From Planctomycetota bacterium (GTDB lineage: Bacteria > Planctomycetota > UBA1135 > GCA-002686595), in assembly GCA_016709875.1 (NCBI GenBank), contig JADJLZ010000001.1:558001-622000 (forward strand): a stretch of DNA of 64,000 nt, in the 5' to 3' direction. Of the stretch, positions 31,401 through 39,593 are shown one piece after another (positions within the stretch are counted from its first letter, which is position 1; each line of letters begins with the position of its first letter). A program made the position numbers and the translations under genes. Below the pieces are notes generated by a model, which did no database searches, was not told the origin of the DNA, and saw nothing but the letters and a program-made list of their open reading frames with translations.

Positions 31401-31725
31401 GCACCTCCTGCTGCGCGACGTCACGGTTCTTCTCGAGCAGGAACTGGATCACGACCGTGGAGATGCCCTCCTTGGTCGTGCTGCGCAGCTCGTCGATGCC
31501 GCTGATCGTGTTGACGGCCTCCTCGATGCGTTTGGTGACGCCGGTCTCCATCTCCTCGACCGAGGCGCCCGGGCGCGTGGTCGTGACGATCACGATCGGC
31601 AGGTCGACGTTGGGGTACAGGTCGACCCCCATGCGCATGTAGCCGAGGATGCCGACGACCACCGGCAGCAGGACCATCATCGTCGTCAGCACCGGACGAC
31701 GGATGCACAGCTCGGGGAGGTTCAC
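28441..31725 (-). CDS. RND efflux pump, inner-membrane subunit (HAE1 family)
   Basis: A 1094-residue proton-driven exporter. Twelve helices in two halves; the proton relay is seen in helix 4 as VLSVGIVIDDAVVVHENI (paired Asp). Large periplasmic loops include GVTKRIEEAVNTISGIDELRS. Closing helices carry FSILGVFLLFGIVKKNGIL and the second-half NRVRLRPILMT block. Start is a GTG overlapping the adaptor stop (GTGA), so the two are translationally coupled. Works with the adaptor just upstream and with the TolC-like channel encoded divergently. The substrate range is unknown. Confidence 0.95.
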   Translation of the reverse strand: MNLPELCIRRPVLTTMMVLLPVVVGILGYMRMGVDLYPNVDLPIVIVTTTRPGASVEEMETGVTKRIEEAVNTISGIDELRSTTKEGISTVVIQFLLEKNRDVAQQEVQGKINTILSQLPTGTDPPIIDKFDIDATPVMTIAVSGKRPLREVTEIADKEIKDSLSSLSGVGSVSLVGGRKRAIQVTVDTDMLDAYGLSIEDVRRALGNQNLELPGGRVDQDRRELVLRTMGRIERSSQFADLIVANNGGNPVRLSDLGRVEDGVEEPRGLGRLDGDNAVLLVVQKQSGTNTVQVIDTVKARLAVLEGIFRSQGKTDLRMQVIRDQSLFINGSLHEVRKHLLLGALLVAATILLFLRDWRTMLIASLSIPISLIATFMVMSWLGFTLNNITMLALVLSVGIVIDDAVVVHENIFRWMEEKGLSAWEASLGATKEITLAVVTTTLSLVVIFLPIAFMSGRVGRFFFSFGVTTAVAILMSMLVCFTLTPMLCSRFLKLSPKAREAAAHGVSHHSGGLYGALVEKPYLAVLRWSMRQRWAIVLSAVAVVASIFPVPLIHWPGLSRMIGLDFLPKDDQSEFEVAITTPEGWTLSRSSDTFTHIEQQLRGMPEIVHVMTTIGDTTGKVSKAQGDVTQGSIYVRLVELDERARSKAGEFSQSAIMARVRKLLAADPLLVDLRTSVQLPANISSGSVNADLEFTLTGPDLKALTGYADQIVQRMRGTPGFADVDTTTALRKPELRVEVDRERASDQQVSIQAIASTLSVLVGGQIVTDFKDDRLGELYDVWLRAEGADRDDHAAVERLKILNARGERLELGNVARLSEARGPSQIDRFARQRKVTLIANLAGSTTNRGVEEFQKAAAELHMPPEYQLIASGRAKTQAESNSAFVVALMLSLVFMYMILAAQFESFVHPITILLAVPLTIPFALLSLITLGQSLTIFSILGVFLLFGIVKKNGILQVDYTNVLRARAQQEPELVPIGVREGVADPELGGFGRWASRQPQDKRLRLWAILEANRVRLRPILMTTLMLIASMIPIALGEGPGSASRASMAKMIVGGQALSLLLSLLVTPVAYSIFDDIGRRFRRGRAAEHKRPRP

Positions 31726-32948
31726 TGGCCGGCCTCGGCGGGGCGTGCGTCGACGGCCACGCCCGTGGCGAGCTTGGAGGTCCCGCTGACCACCACACTC
31801 TCGTCGCCGACGAGTCCCTGGCGCACCGCGATCCAATCGCCTGAACGCTCGCCCGGCACGATCTCGATCGCGCGCGCCTTGCCGTCCTCGACGACGAAGA
31901 CCTTGTCCACGCCGGCGAAGCTGATCAGCGCTTCCTGCGGGACGAAGACGACCTTCGGATCGACGCGCGTGCGGATGCGCGCGCGCGCGAAGGCGCCCGG
32001 GTGCAGCAGGCCGCGCTCGTTCTCGAGGCCGATCTCGACCTCGAAGCTGCGGCTCTGCGGGTCGATCTGCGGGTTGATGCGCGCCACGCGGCCGTGGAAC
32101 GCCTCGGAGCTGGATGCGACGGTGACGAGCACCTCCTGGCCCTGCGCGATTCCGTTCGCGCAGCGCTCGGGCGCCTGGGCGCGCAGCTTGATGCGCGAAT
32201 CGTCGACCAGCCGGAAGAGCGGCGTGCCCTCGCGCACGTATTCTCCGGCGGAGACCAAACGAGCGCTGACCGCCCAGGGTCGCTGCGGGCTCGCGGGGGC
32301 GCGGATCTGCGTGTCCTCGAGCCGCTGCGTGGCGCTGGCGAGCTCGGCCGCGCGCGTGCGCGCCACGTCGAGTTGCGCGCGCGCACCGAGCAACTCGACA
32401 TCCAGGTTGCTGCGCGCCACGGAGGCCTCGGTGCGTGCGTCGTCGCGCTCCTGGAGCGTCACACGCGGCGGCTGCTTTTCGTAGAGCTGCTGCGTGCGCT
32501 CGAAGCGCGATTGGGCGTTGTCGGCCTGCAGGCGCGCACGCTGCACAACGGGCACGCTGGCGGGATCGAAGTCCGCCTTGGGCAGTTCGGTGAGCCCGAT
32601 CTTCGCCAGGGCCTCGCGCACGGCGAGTTCCTTCTCGTCGAGCGCGAGCTGGTAGTCGACGGGATCGACGCGCGCGAGCAGCGCTCCCGCGGCGCAGCGG
32701 TCTCCCAGATCGTGTTCGATCGAGAGGATGCGTCCGGAGAGCTTGGCCGAGAGCTCGAGTTCCTCTTCGCCGTGCAGCGTGCCGTTGACCGCCACCTCGA
32801 CCTCGACCGGCTCGGTCTTCACCGCGCGCAGGAGCACCGGCACGGCGGCAGGCGCGCGCCCGGCAGGTGCGGGGTTCGCCGGCCCGGGCTTCGAACAGGC
32901 AGCCAAGCCAAGGAGCAGCGCCAGCGCCGGCAGATTTCGGGTTCGCAT
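31722..32948 (-). CDS. RND efflux periplasmic adaptor, lipoprotein
   Basis: 408 residues. Lipobox LLGLAAC at residues 14-20 anchors it to a membrane. Barrel-sandwich (lipoyl) halves flank a helical hairpin: LSAKLSGRILSIEHDLGD first and DTQIRAPASPQRPWAVSA after, with coiled-coil arms between (KADFDPASVPVVQRARL and ARSNLDVELLGARAQLDVA). Beta-barrel and membrane-proximal domains end the protein. The ATG at 32948 has AGAGGATC upstream. Bridges the RND pump to the outer-membrane channel. Confidence 0.94.
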   Translation of the reverse strand: MRTRNLPALALLLGLAACSKPGPANPAPAGRAPAAVPVLLRAVKTEPVEVEVAVNGTLHGEEELELSAKLSGRILSIEHDLGDRCAAGALLARVDPVDYQLALDEKELAVREALAKIGLTELPKADFDPASVPVVQRARLQADNAQSRFERTQQLYEKQPPRVTLQERDDARTEASVARSNLDVELLGARAQLDVARTRAAELASATQRLEDTQIRAPASPQRPWAVSARLVSAGEYVREGTPLFRLVDDSRIKLRAQAPERCANGIAQGQEVLVTVASSSEAFHGRVARINPQIDPQSRSFEVEIGLENERGLLHPGAFARARIRTRVDPKVVFVPQEALISFAGVDKVFVVEDGKARAIEIVPGERSGDWIAVRQGLVGDESVVVSGTSKLATGVAVDARPAEAGQ

Positions 32949-32968
32949 CGGGGATCCTCTGGACGTGT

Positions 32969-32986
32969 CCGGCCAATACTGGCGGG
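32969..32986. promoter_or_regulatory. Candidate operator between efflux genes and TetR regulator
   Basis: CCGGCCAATACTGGCGGG is an inverted repeat (six of seven pairs around ATAC) in the 98-base divergent intergenic region. TetR-type regulators commonly bind such a site between themselves and their target. Based on position and symmetry only. Confidence 0.35.
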
Positions 32987-33046
32987 TCAGTTTTCGCCCT
33001 GGTAGCGTAGGGGCCCGCGCTCGGCCTGGCAAGAGCGCGAAACCGC

Positions 33047-33622
33047 ATGCAGAAACCGAATGAACAGAAGCGCCGGCGCATCCTCGCCGCCGCGGCCGGC
33101 CTCTTCGCCGAGCGGCCCTTCCACGACGTGCGTCTGGAGGAGGTCGCGGCGCAGGCCGGGGTCGGCAAGGGCACGATCTACATCTACTTCCCAGGCAAGG
33201 AGGAGCTCTACCTCGCGCTCGTGGACGAGGGCTTCACGCAGCTCGTGGCGCAACTCAGCGAGCGTCACATCCAGGCGCAGGGCTCGGCGCGCGCCGCGCT
33301 GCGCGCGATCCTGGCGGCGCTGGTGCATTTCGCGGTCGAATTCCCCCACCTCGCCGAGTTGATGCGCTCGAACGCCGGCGGCCCGGGCACGCGCAGTTCG
33401 AAGGCGCGCAGCGAGTTGACGCAGATGCTCGAGGAGACGCTGCGGCGCGGCATCCGCCGGCGCGAGTTCTCTGATCCGCATCCCGAGCTGACCGCGCTGT
33501 GCATCCCCGGCCTGGTGCGCTCGGTGATGCTCTTCGGACCGCGCACGCTCGACGAGCGCGGCGTGACGCGCCACCTCGTGCGCCTGCTCGAGCGCGGCCT
33601 CAACCGCGAGGCAGCACGATGA
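33047..33622 (+). CDS. TetR/AcrR family transcriptional regulator
   Basis: 191 residues. The N-terminal helix-turn-helix is textbook: RRRILAAAAGLFAERPFHD, VRLEEVAAQAGVGKGTIYIYF, then GKEELYLALVDEGF. The C-terminal ligand domain is helical and includes HFAVEFPHLAELMRSN, the pattern of the efflux-regulating group. Divergent from the adaptor-pump genes and overlapping the start of the channel gene (ATGA), so it most likely represses the whole locus and is relieved by a pumped compound. Confidence 0.93.
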   Translation: MQKPNEQKRRRILAAAAGLFAERPFHDVRLEEVAAQAGVGKGTIYIYFPGKEELYLALVDEGFTQLVAQLSERHIQAQGSARAALRAILAALVHFAVEFPHLAELMRSNAGGPGTRSSKARSELTQMLEETLRRGIRRREFSDPHPELTALCIPGLVRSVMLFGPRTLDERGVTRHLVRLLERGLNREAAR

Positions 33623-34980
33623 AGTCCCCCGTGATCATGCTCGCACTGCTCTTGGCCGCCGCGAGCGCGGCCTGCCGCAGCAGCGTCGACCAGCAGCGTG
33701 AGATCGACACCTGGCGTGCCGTTCTCGACGAGGATCAGCCGCGAGAGGTCGAACCGCTCACCGCGGGCGAAACGCTCGACCTGCCGCGTGCCTTCGCGCT
33801 CGCCACCCACTTCGAAGAGGGCCTCGCGCGCAAGGGCGAGGACTACCTGCAGGCGCTGATCGACCGCAGCCGGCAGGCCTCGGCGCTCTACCCCGCGATC
33901 AGCCTTGCGCCGAGCGCCTTCGTGCGCCAGCATGCGGTTGGCTTCTCGGTGCCGGGCAACCAGGAGCGGCGCTTCGACGTGCCGCTGCAGGCAGGCTACT
34001 CGAACTTCCAGCCCTGGAGTCAGGTCGCGAGCCTGGATCGCGCGACTGCGGGCGTCGAGGCGCGCCGTGCGCTGCTGCTGGATGCGCGCGCGACGCTGCT
34101 GCTCGAGGTGGCCCAGGCCTATTTCTCGGTGCTGCGCGCCGAACGCCAGTCGCAGGTGCTCGAGAGCGCGCTCTCGGTGCAGACCGAGCGCGCGAGCGAC
34201 GTCGAGGCGCAGAGCCAGGTCGGTTTCGCGCGTACGCTCGACGTCGAGCAGGCGCGTGCGCAAGCCGCTTCGACACGTGTCCAGCTGGTCGAGACGCGGC
34301 GCACGGCGCTCGACGCGCGCGCTGCGCTCGCCTACCTCGTCGGCGCGCCGACGCTCGAGGGCCCGCTCTCCGAGGAGCTGCTGGTTCCCGACGAGGATTT
34401 CCAGGCACAGGCTCTGCTGCCCGACGCGCTCGTGGCGCGCCAGGACCTCGCCGGCGCGCGCGCTGAGTCGGCCGCGGCCCTGCACGGCGTCGACGTCGCG
34501 GTCGGCCAGTACTATCCGGGTGTCTCGCTCAACCTCTCCTACTTCCTCTACCGCGAGAGCGTTCCCGACAACAGCCTGTGGAGCGCGCTCGTCACGGCCA
34601 ACCTGCCGATCTTCAGCTTCGGCCGCATCCACGCCGATGTGCGCGCCGCCTGGTCCGTCTTTCGCCAGGCGAAGCTCACCGAGTCACAAGTCTCGCGCCG
34701 CATCGAGCAGCAGCTTGCCACCGGCTGCGCGGATCTGCGCGCGAGCCGCGAGCGCATCGAAGCGCTCGCGCCGCAGCTCGCCGCGGCGCGCGAGGCCTAC
34801 CAGCAGAGCCTCGACCTCGCGCGTGCAGGCCGCGCGACGCACCTCGAGGAACTCGTCGCACAGGACCAACTGCTCGCGGCAGAGCTCGCCCTCGCGGATG
34901 CCGGCTTTGCGCGCAAACTCGCCTGGCTCGCGCTCGAACGTGCGCGCGGGACGCTCCAACCCGGCGCGCGGGGTCGCTGA
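33619..34980 (+). CDS. TolC-like outer-membrane efflux channel, lipoprotein
   Basis: 453 residues. Signal and lipobox (LLLAAASAAC) at the start, then two repeats of the OEP fold with long helices, for example LLLEVAQAYFSVLRAERQSQVLE and the second-half equivalent ATGCADLRASRERIEALAPQL. Conserved GYSNFQPWSQVAS and TANLPIFSFGRI strands form the barrel. Overlaps the tetR stop by four bases. It completes the tripartite pump with the divergent adaptor and RND subunit; with these split between two divergent transcripts, the operator region can control both. Confidence 0.92.
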   Translation: MKSPVIMLALLLAAASAACRSSVDQQREIDTWRAVLDEDQPREVEPLTAGETLDLPRAFALATHFEEGLARKGEDYLQALIDRSRQASALYPAISLAPSAFVRQHAVGFSVPGNQERRFDVPLQAGYSNFQPWSQVASLDRATAGVEARRALLLDARATLLLEVAQAYFSVLRAERQSQVLESALSVQTERASDVEAQSQVGFARTLDVEQARAQAASTRVQLVETRRTALDARAALAYLVGAPTLEGPLSEELLVPDEDFQAQALLPDALVARQDLAGARAESAAALHGVDVAVGQYYPGVSLNLSYFLYRESVPDNSLWSALVTANLPIFSFGRIHADVRAAWSVFRQAKLTESQVSRRIEQQLATGCADLRASRERIEALAPQLAAAREAYQQSLDLARAGRATHLEELVAQDQLLAAELALADAGFARKLAWLALERARGTLQPGARGR

Positions 34981-34988
34981 GGCAGGCG

Positions 34989-36440
34989 CTACTGCTCGAA
35001 CCAGGGACTCGAGATCTCGACCTCGGCGACCACGCGGCGGGGTGCGGTCGGCTGGCGGAACACGGCCAGCCCGCAGTCACCGTCGACTTCGTCCGCGTCG
35101 AGACCAGGGAGCGCGAAAGCCTCGCTCCCGATGCGCACGCTCGCGCGCCCGTCCGGTTCGCAGCGCAGCGAGACGGGCTGGCAGTCGAGTACGAGCTCGT
35201 CGGGCAGCCGCGTGACCTGCTCGAGTTGCCATTCGCCGTCGCGGCACAGGATCACGCGCAGAGCACCCTCGCGCACTTCGATCGAACACAGGTTTCCGCC
35301 TTTGCGCAGGCCGACCACGAAGCCCAGTCCGATGCCCTCGGTCGGCGGAGTGTGCCAGGTGAAGCCGAGCTCGAAGCCCTTGTCTGGCACTCGGCTGCGC
35401 GCCACCAGCACGTGCGAGCCCCAGCCCTCGAGCGTGGTCGTCCATTCGTTTCCAGTATCGCGCCAGCTGCCCCAGGCGGCCTCCCACACCGACCAGCCGC
35501 GCATGCATTCGAGCCAGCGCCGTTCGAGCTGCGCGCGATCGCACTGCCGGCCCAACGCCTCGAGCGGCTTCCCGCCCGCGGCGAGGTCGTCGAACAGCGC
35601 CTGCATGTGGCCGCCGATCCCCGGTTCGCGGCTCTCGACCAGCAGCTTCATCAGCGCCCAGGAACTCGCGAAACCCAGGCCGTCGAGCTGCTCGTCGCGA
35701 AACGCCCAGTAGTCCAGGCCGCACAGCCAGGCCAGGCGCAGCGGCCGCGCCTCGCCGACGGCTGTTCCGCAGCGAGTCTCGAAGCGTTCGTCGCTCGCAT
35801 CCTGATCCTGCGGAGCGCCGCTGGTCGTCTCGAGCAGCCAGTCCGGCAAGAGGCACGCGAGCCCTTCGTCGAACACGTCCGCATTGCGCCCCACACGCTC
35901 GAAGAAGGCCGCGTGCGTCAACTCGTGCGCAAGCGAAGCGCGCATCCAGGCCGTGGGCCGGTTCTCGGCGACGACCATCCGCGAGCGGGAGTAGAACCCT
36001 CCGCGAAACGCAAAGCTGCGGCCGGGGAAGTCCGAGGGTGGCTCGCCGCTCAGGCGCTCGACCTCGAGCATGCACTCGACGCTGCTGCACAAGAAGAGGG
36101 TGTAGCGCGGCGCGAGCGGATCAGGAGCGCGCTCGGGCGCGAACCACTCGCGCAGGCGCGGCAGCAGCCTGTCCGCGAGATCGGCGTACTCGCGTACATC
36201 GACCTCGCAGTCGGTGCGCACATCGACGCAGAGCCCGCGGAACTCGGTCGTGAGCAGGACCTCGCGGCGTCCGTCGCGCTCGACGAGGTGCGCGGCGCTC
36301 TTGGAATGCCCGGGTTCGGGCAGGGCTGCACTGGTGCGCGGGATGTCGGTCCGGTCCGACCGGCGTTCGAAGCGCGAGATGCCCGCCCAGACAAAGAGGA
36401 TCAGCCCGGCGGTGAACAGACCGCGCAGGACGCTCGTCAC
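34989..36440 (-). CDS. Membrane-anchored putative gluzincin metallopeptidase (DUF1570-like)
   Basis: 483 residues. One N-terminal membrane helix (LRGLFTAGLILFVWAGI). A zinc-peptidase site is visible: HELTH at 172-176 preceded by WMRASL, with the likely third ligand in VFDEGLACLL (Glu192). This spacing and the words AFRGGFY and RPTAWMRASLAHELTH resemble planctomycete DUF1570/peptidase-MA-like proteins. The C-terminal 150 residues look like a concanavalin-like beta sandwich (SHVLVARSRVPDKGFELG, GGNLCSIEVREG). Start is a GTG with AGAGG before it. Probably acts outside the cytoplasm; substrate unknown. Confidence 0.68.
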   Translation of the reverse strand: MTSVLRGLFTAGLILFVWAGISRFERRSDRTDIPRTSAALPEPGHSKSAAHLVERDGRREVLLTTEFRGLCVDVRTDCEVDVREYADLADRLLPRLREWFAPERAPDPLAPRYTLFLCSSVECMLEVERLSGEPPSDFPGRSFAFRGGFYSRSRMVVAENRPTAWMRASLAHELTHAAFFERVGRNADVFDEGLACLLPDWLLETTSGAPQDQDASDERFETRCGTAVGEARPLRLAWLCGLDYWAFRDEQLDGLGFASSWALMKLLVESREPGIGGHMQALFDDLAAGGKPLEALGRQCDRAQLERRWLECMRGWSVWEAAWGSWRDTGNEWTTTLEGWGSHVLVARSRVPDKGFELGFTWHTPPTEGIGLGFVVGLRKGGNLCSIEVREGALRVILCRDGEWQLEQVTRLPDELVLDCQPVSLRCEPDGRASVRIGSEAFALPGLDADEVDGDCGLAVFRQPTAPRRVVAEVEISSPWFEQ

Positions 36441-36496
36441 CCCATCCTCTCGCGTGCGAGTCCTCAGATTCCAGCCTTCCGGCTCGAGGGACGTCC

Positions 36497-36520
36497 GCGC
36501 CGGCCGGGAATTCCCGGCGC
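36497..36520 (-). terminator. Hairpin downstream of the exported protein at 36526
   Basis: GCGCCGG pairs with CCGGCGC around a ten-base loop that itself contains CCGGGAATTCCCGG. It begins six bases after the stop of the minus-strand gene. Confidence 0.5.
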
Positions 36521-36525
36521 CTGGA

Positions 36526-38616
36526 CTACGGTCCCCAGGTCGCGGAGATCGCCCCCGAGACGTTGAAGGTACCGCCCTGCGGCGCGGCGCAGAAGCCCGC
36601 GTTCGGGTCGCGGTAATAGACCTGGTACACGCGCGTGCCGCCGAGCGGGATCGCGTCCCCGAGCTGGGCCGAGCGCGCCGAGATCCCGAGGTCGGCCCCC
36701 GACGGGGCATTGAGGGCCCCGCCGACCGCGGAGTGCACGTACAGGCGCTTGAGCGATCCGCCCGCGCAGCGCAGGCCGTCCCCGAAGTTCGTGGCTGCCA
36801 GCGCGACGTCGCCCTGCAGCACGATGCTCAGTGCGCTGGCGAGTTCCCCGCTCGCGGAGAAAAGCAGCGTGTCGCCCGCGAGGCTCGGCACCCCGCTCGC
36901 CTGCAGCAGCGCCCCGCCGGTCGCGGCCGAGTTCTGGCAGCCGCGGCCCGCCAGACCGGTATTCGCGCACGGACAGGCGCCCGTGACCCCGTCGCCCGAG
37001 CAGAAAGCGAACAGCGCGCCGTTTCCACCCGGGATCGACGTCGCAAAGGCGAAGGCCGTCGGGCTCGCGACGTTCCACACGCCGAGCAAGGCGCTGCCGT
37101 CCACCGGCGGCACGTTTGCGTCGAAGCGGAAGTTGTAGGTCGTGGCCCAGCGGATCGCGTTGGCGTTGAGGTTCTGCGCGGGTGTCTCGCAGTTCCACGT
37201 GATCGCTCCACCGCTGACCTGCGCAGGCCAGTCGGTAGCCGTCTGGTTGACACCGTTCAACCCGTCGCCGTTGCGGTAGGTGATGTCGTGGAAGCCGATG
37301 TTCGTGATCGTCGCACCCGGGGGAACGGGCACTGCGAAGGAACCGCCGGCGAGCTTCGAGTTCATGTTGTGGACGGCGTACTCGTAGTGGTACAGCCCGG
37401 CGCCAAGGTCGGTGGCCTTCGCTCCGACGAGGAACAGCCCCTCGCCGGGGATCTGCACCGGCGTGATGTGGACTCCGGACTCGAGCATCGCCCAGGCGCG
37501 GATCGCGTTCTCCATGCGGTGCGTCGCAGCGTTGATCGCGAAGGTGTAGTTGACCGCATTGCCCGTCACGTCGATGCCGGCGTAGCTCGCGTTGTTGTTG
37601 CCGTTGCCCGCCTGCGCGTCGTCCGCGGTGGTGTAGGTGCACTCGGCGAAGTACTTGACCGTCGCCGAGCTCGGCTCGAGCTCGCTCAGCAAGGATTCAC
37701 AGCGCCGCGCGGTCGAACCACTCCAGGTCGGATTCGCGCCGGGGTACGGGAACACGCCGGTGTTCGCGTCGACCTGCCAGCGCGGCGCGAGGCTGCCCTG
37801 CGCACCGGCCTGTCCCGCGCTGTAGGTGTCGGAGCAGCCGACCCCCATGTGCTGGTTGTCCGCCGGCGGCTGGCAGGTGCAGCACACGCTGGTCGTGTCG
37901 GACGCGAAGCCGTGCTTCAGCCAGCTCATGCCGATCTGCTCGAAGCGGCCCGAACCCGCGACGGTCTTGAACTTGTAGAAGGTCTCGCCGATCACCGGGT
38001 GCTGATTCGTCGGCCCGACCCAGTTGATCAGCGCGTTGCCCGCGTTGCAGGCCGTAGTGCCGAGCGAGAACGAGTCCAGCCCGTTGAAGGGGTTCGAATT
38101 CTGAATGCCGACGATCTCGCCCACGATCACATCGGGGCCCGTCGAGACGTTGCACTGCGAGGTGCCGGGCGCGAGCGAAAAGCTGCCGCTGAAGGTCGCG
38201 TTCGGGTCCCAGTCACCGATCTGAATCAGGTAGCTCTGCCCCGCGACCGCGTTGAAGTACACCTGCGACTGCTGTCCGCAAGCGTCGTCGTTGCACGCGA
38301 GTTGCGAACCGCTGCTCGGGCAGGACGCGCCGGGGTACACCGCGACGACCGTGTCCGCGAACGTCCCGTTGCAGGTCGAGAGCTGCATGCTCTGCGTCGC
38401 GGGCGCGGTCCACAGGAACCACACGTCGTGGTGGATCGTCGAGCACGCGCCCGTCTGCTGTGGGCTGTCAGTCGAGCCGATCGTGCTGATGGCGAAGGTT
38501 CCCGTCCCCGCGATCGGGCTCGCGGCGGAGCAATCGTCGGCGCCCTGCGCCGACGCAGGCAGACCGAGGGAAGCGGAGATCGAGACCGAGAGGAGGACCC
38601 GGAGGGCTGTGCGCAT
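36526..38616 (-). CDS. Large exported protein with Cys-rich C-terminal domain
   Basis: 696 residues, uninterrupted. Signal peptide (LRVLLSVSISASLGLPASAQ). Residues 25-150 form a PPC-like beta sandwich common in exported planctomycete proteins (HDVWFLWTAPATQSMQL, CNGTFADTVVAVYPG, GQSYLIQIGDWD). The middle is unassigned and includes YHYEYAVHNMNSKLAGGSF, a motif recurrent in this group. The end is the shared domain: FCSGDGVTGACPCANTG, GRGCQNSAATGGALL, FGDGLRCAGGSLKRLYVH and YYRDPNAGFCAAPQGGTF. Function unknown. This is the best complete example of the domain because no frameshift interrupts it. Confidence 0.85.
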   Translation of the reverse strand: MRTALRVLLSVSISASLGLPASAQGADDCSAASPIAGTGTFAISTIGSTDSPQQTGACSTIHHDVWFLWTAPATQSMQLSTCNGTFADTVVAVYPGASCPSSGSQLACNDDACGQQSQVYFNAVAGQSYLIQIGDWDPNATFSGSFSLAPGTSQCNVSTGPDVIVGEIVGIQNSNPFNGLDSFSLGTTACNAGNALINWVGPTNQHPVIGETFYKFKTVAGSGRFEQIGMSWLKHGFASDTTSVCCTCQPPADNQHMGVGCSDTYSAGQAGAQGSLAPRWQVDANTGVFPYPGANPTWSGSTARRCESLLSELEPSSATVKYFAECTYTTADDAQAGNGNNNASYAGIDVTGNAVNYTFAINAATHRMENAIRAWAMLESGVHITPVQIPGEGLFLVGAKATDLGAGLYHYEYAVHNMNSKLAGGSFAVPVPPGATITNIGFHDITYRNGDGLNGVNQTATDWPAQVSGGAITWNCETPAQNLNANAIRWATTYNFRFDANVPPVDGSALLGVWNVASPTAFAFATSIPGGNGALFAFCSGDGVTGACPCANTGLAGRGCQNSAATGGALLQASGVPSLAGDTLLFSASGELASALSIVLQGDVALAATNFGDGLRCAGGSLKRLYVHSAVGGALNAPSGADLGISARSAQLGDAIPLGGTRVYQVYYRDPNAGFCAAPQGGTFNVSGAISATWGP

Positions 38617-38969
38617 GGAGGTGGAGACCAGAAAGAAAGCGAGGGCCAGGAACCCTCCAATCTACCCCGCCCAACGCATCTTGGGGGCAGGCTCGCGGCC
38701 TCTTGCTCGGGACCAGCCCGCACAGAACGTCGCCCGGTGGGTTCCCCGACCACCGGGCGTCGCACTCTCAGGAGGCTCCCTGGCCTCATCGGCGCTGAGC
38801 GGGAGTTGCGTCCAGGCCGAACGCTCCGAGGCTCAAGGAATTGAGCGCGGGCTTGCCATCCAGTCCTTCGGGGGACCGCCGGGGCCTGGGCTGGTTCCTT
38901 GACCCTGTCTTTGTAAACTCCGCGCCCTCGTCCCCCGACCGGCCGCCCGATCCCCCCCAGGAGGTCCGC

Positions 38970-39593
38970 ATGTTTTCGATACTCCCCAAGGACGACATCT
39001 TCTTCCAGCTCTTCGAGAAGGCTGCTGAGAACGCGCACCAGTGCACCGTGGCGCTGCTCGAGTTCTTCGAGCGCTTCGACGACCTCGAGGCGCGCATGCG
39101 GCGCATCAAGGAGTTCGAGCACCGCGGCGACGAGCTCACCCACGAGGTCATCGACCGGCTCAACTCCTCGTTCATCACCCCCCTCGACCGCGAGGACATC
39201 CACGAGTTCGTCTGCCGCCTCGACGACATCCTCGACCGCATCGACACCGCGGTCGACCGCGTGGTGCTCTTCAAGCTCGACCGGCCGATGGAGGAGGCGC
39301 GCCAGCTCGCGCGTTGCCTCGAGCGCTCGACGGCGCTGATCCAGGAGATGATCCCGCTGCTGCGCAACATGCGCTCACCCGAGGAGATTCGCATCCGCGT
39401 GCGCGAGGTGCACCGCCTCGAGGCCGAGGCCGACACGATCGAGCGCCAGGCGCTCGCGCGCCTGTTCGAGAACCAGCCCGACCCGATCCACGTGATCAAG
39501 TGGAAGAACATCATCGAGGTGCTCGAGTCGGCCACGGACAAGTGCGAGGACGTTTCGAACGTCATCGAAGGGATCGTGCTGAAGAATGCATGA
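38970..39593 (+). CDS. DUF47 (PhoU-like) phosphate transport regulator
   Basis: 207 residues, all helical, with the PhoU-like metal-binding pattern in FEHRGDELTHEVIDRL and HRLEAEADTIERQAL. DUF47 proteins pair with PiT phosphate transporters and are thought to modulate them. The start at 38970 has a perfect AGGAGG. Its stop overlaps the PiT start by eight bases, so translation is coupled. Confidence 0.95.
   Translation: MFSILPKDDIFFQLFEKAAENAHQCTVALLEFFERFDDLEARMRRIKEFEHRGDELTHEVIDRLNSSFITPLDREDIHEFVCRLDDILDRIDTAVDRVVLFKLDRPMEEARQLARCLERSTALIQEMIPLLRNMRSPEEIRIRVREVHRLEAEADTIERQALARLFENQPDPIHVIKWKNIIEVLESATDKCEDVSNVIEGIVLKNA

Noticed and set aside
28459..32484. A plus-strand open frame of 1341 codons
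   Set aside because: Antisense to the RND pump and adaptor; charged, low-complexity translation with no known domain.
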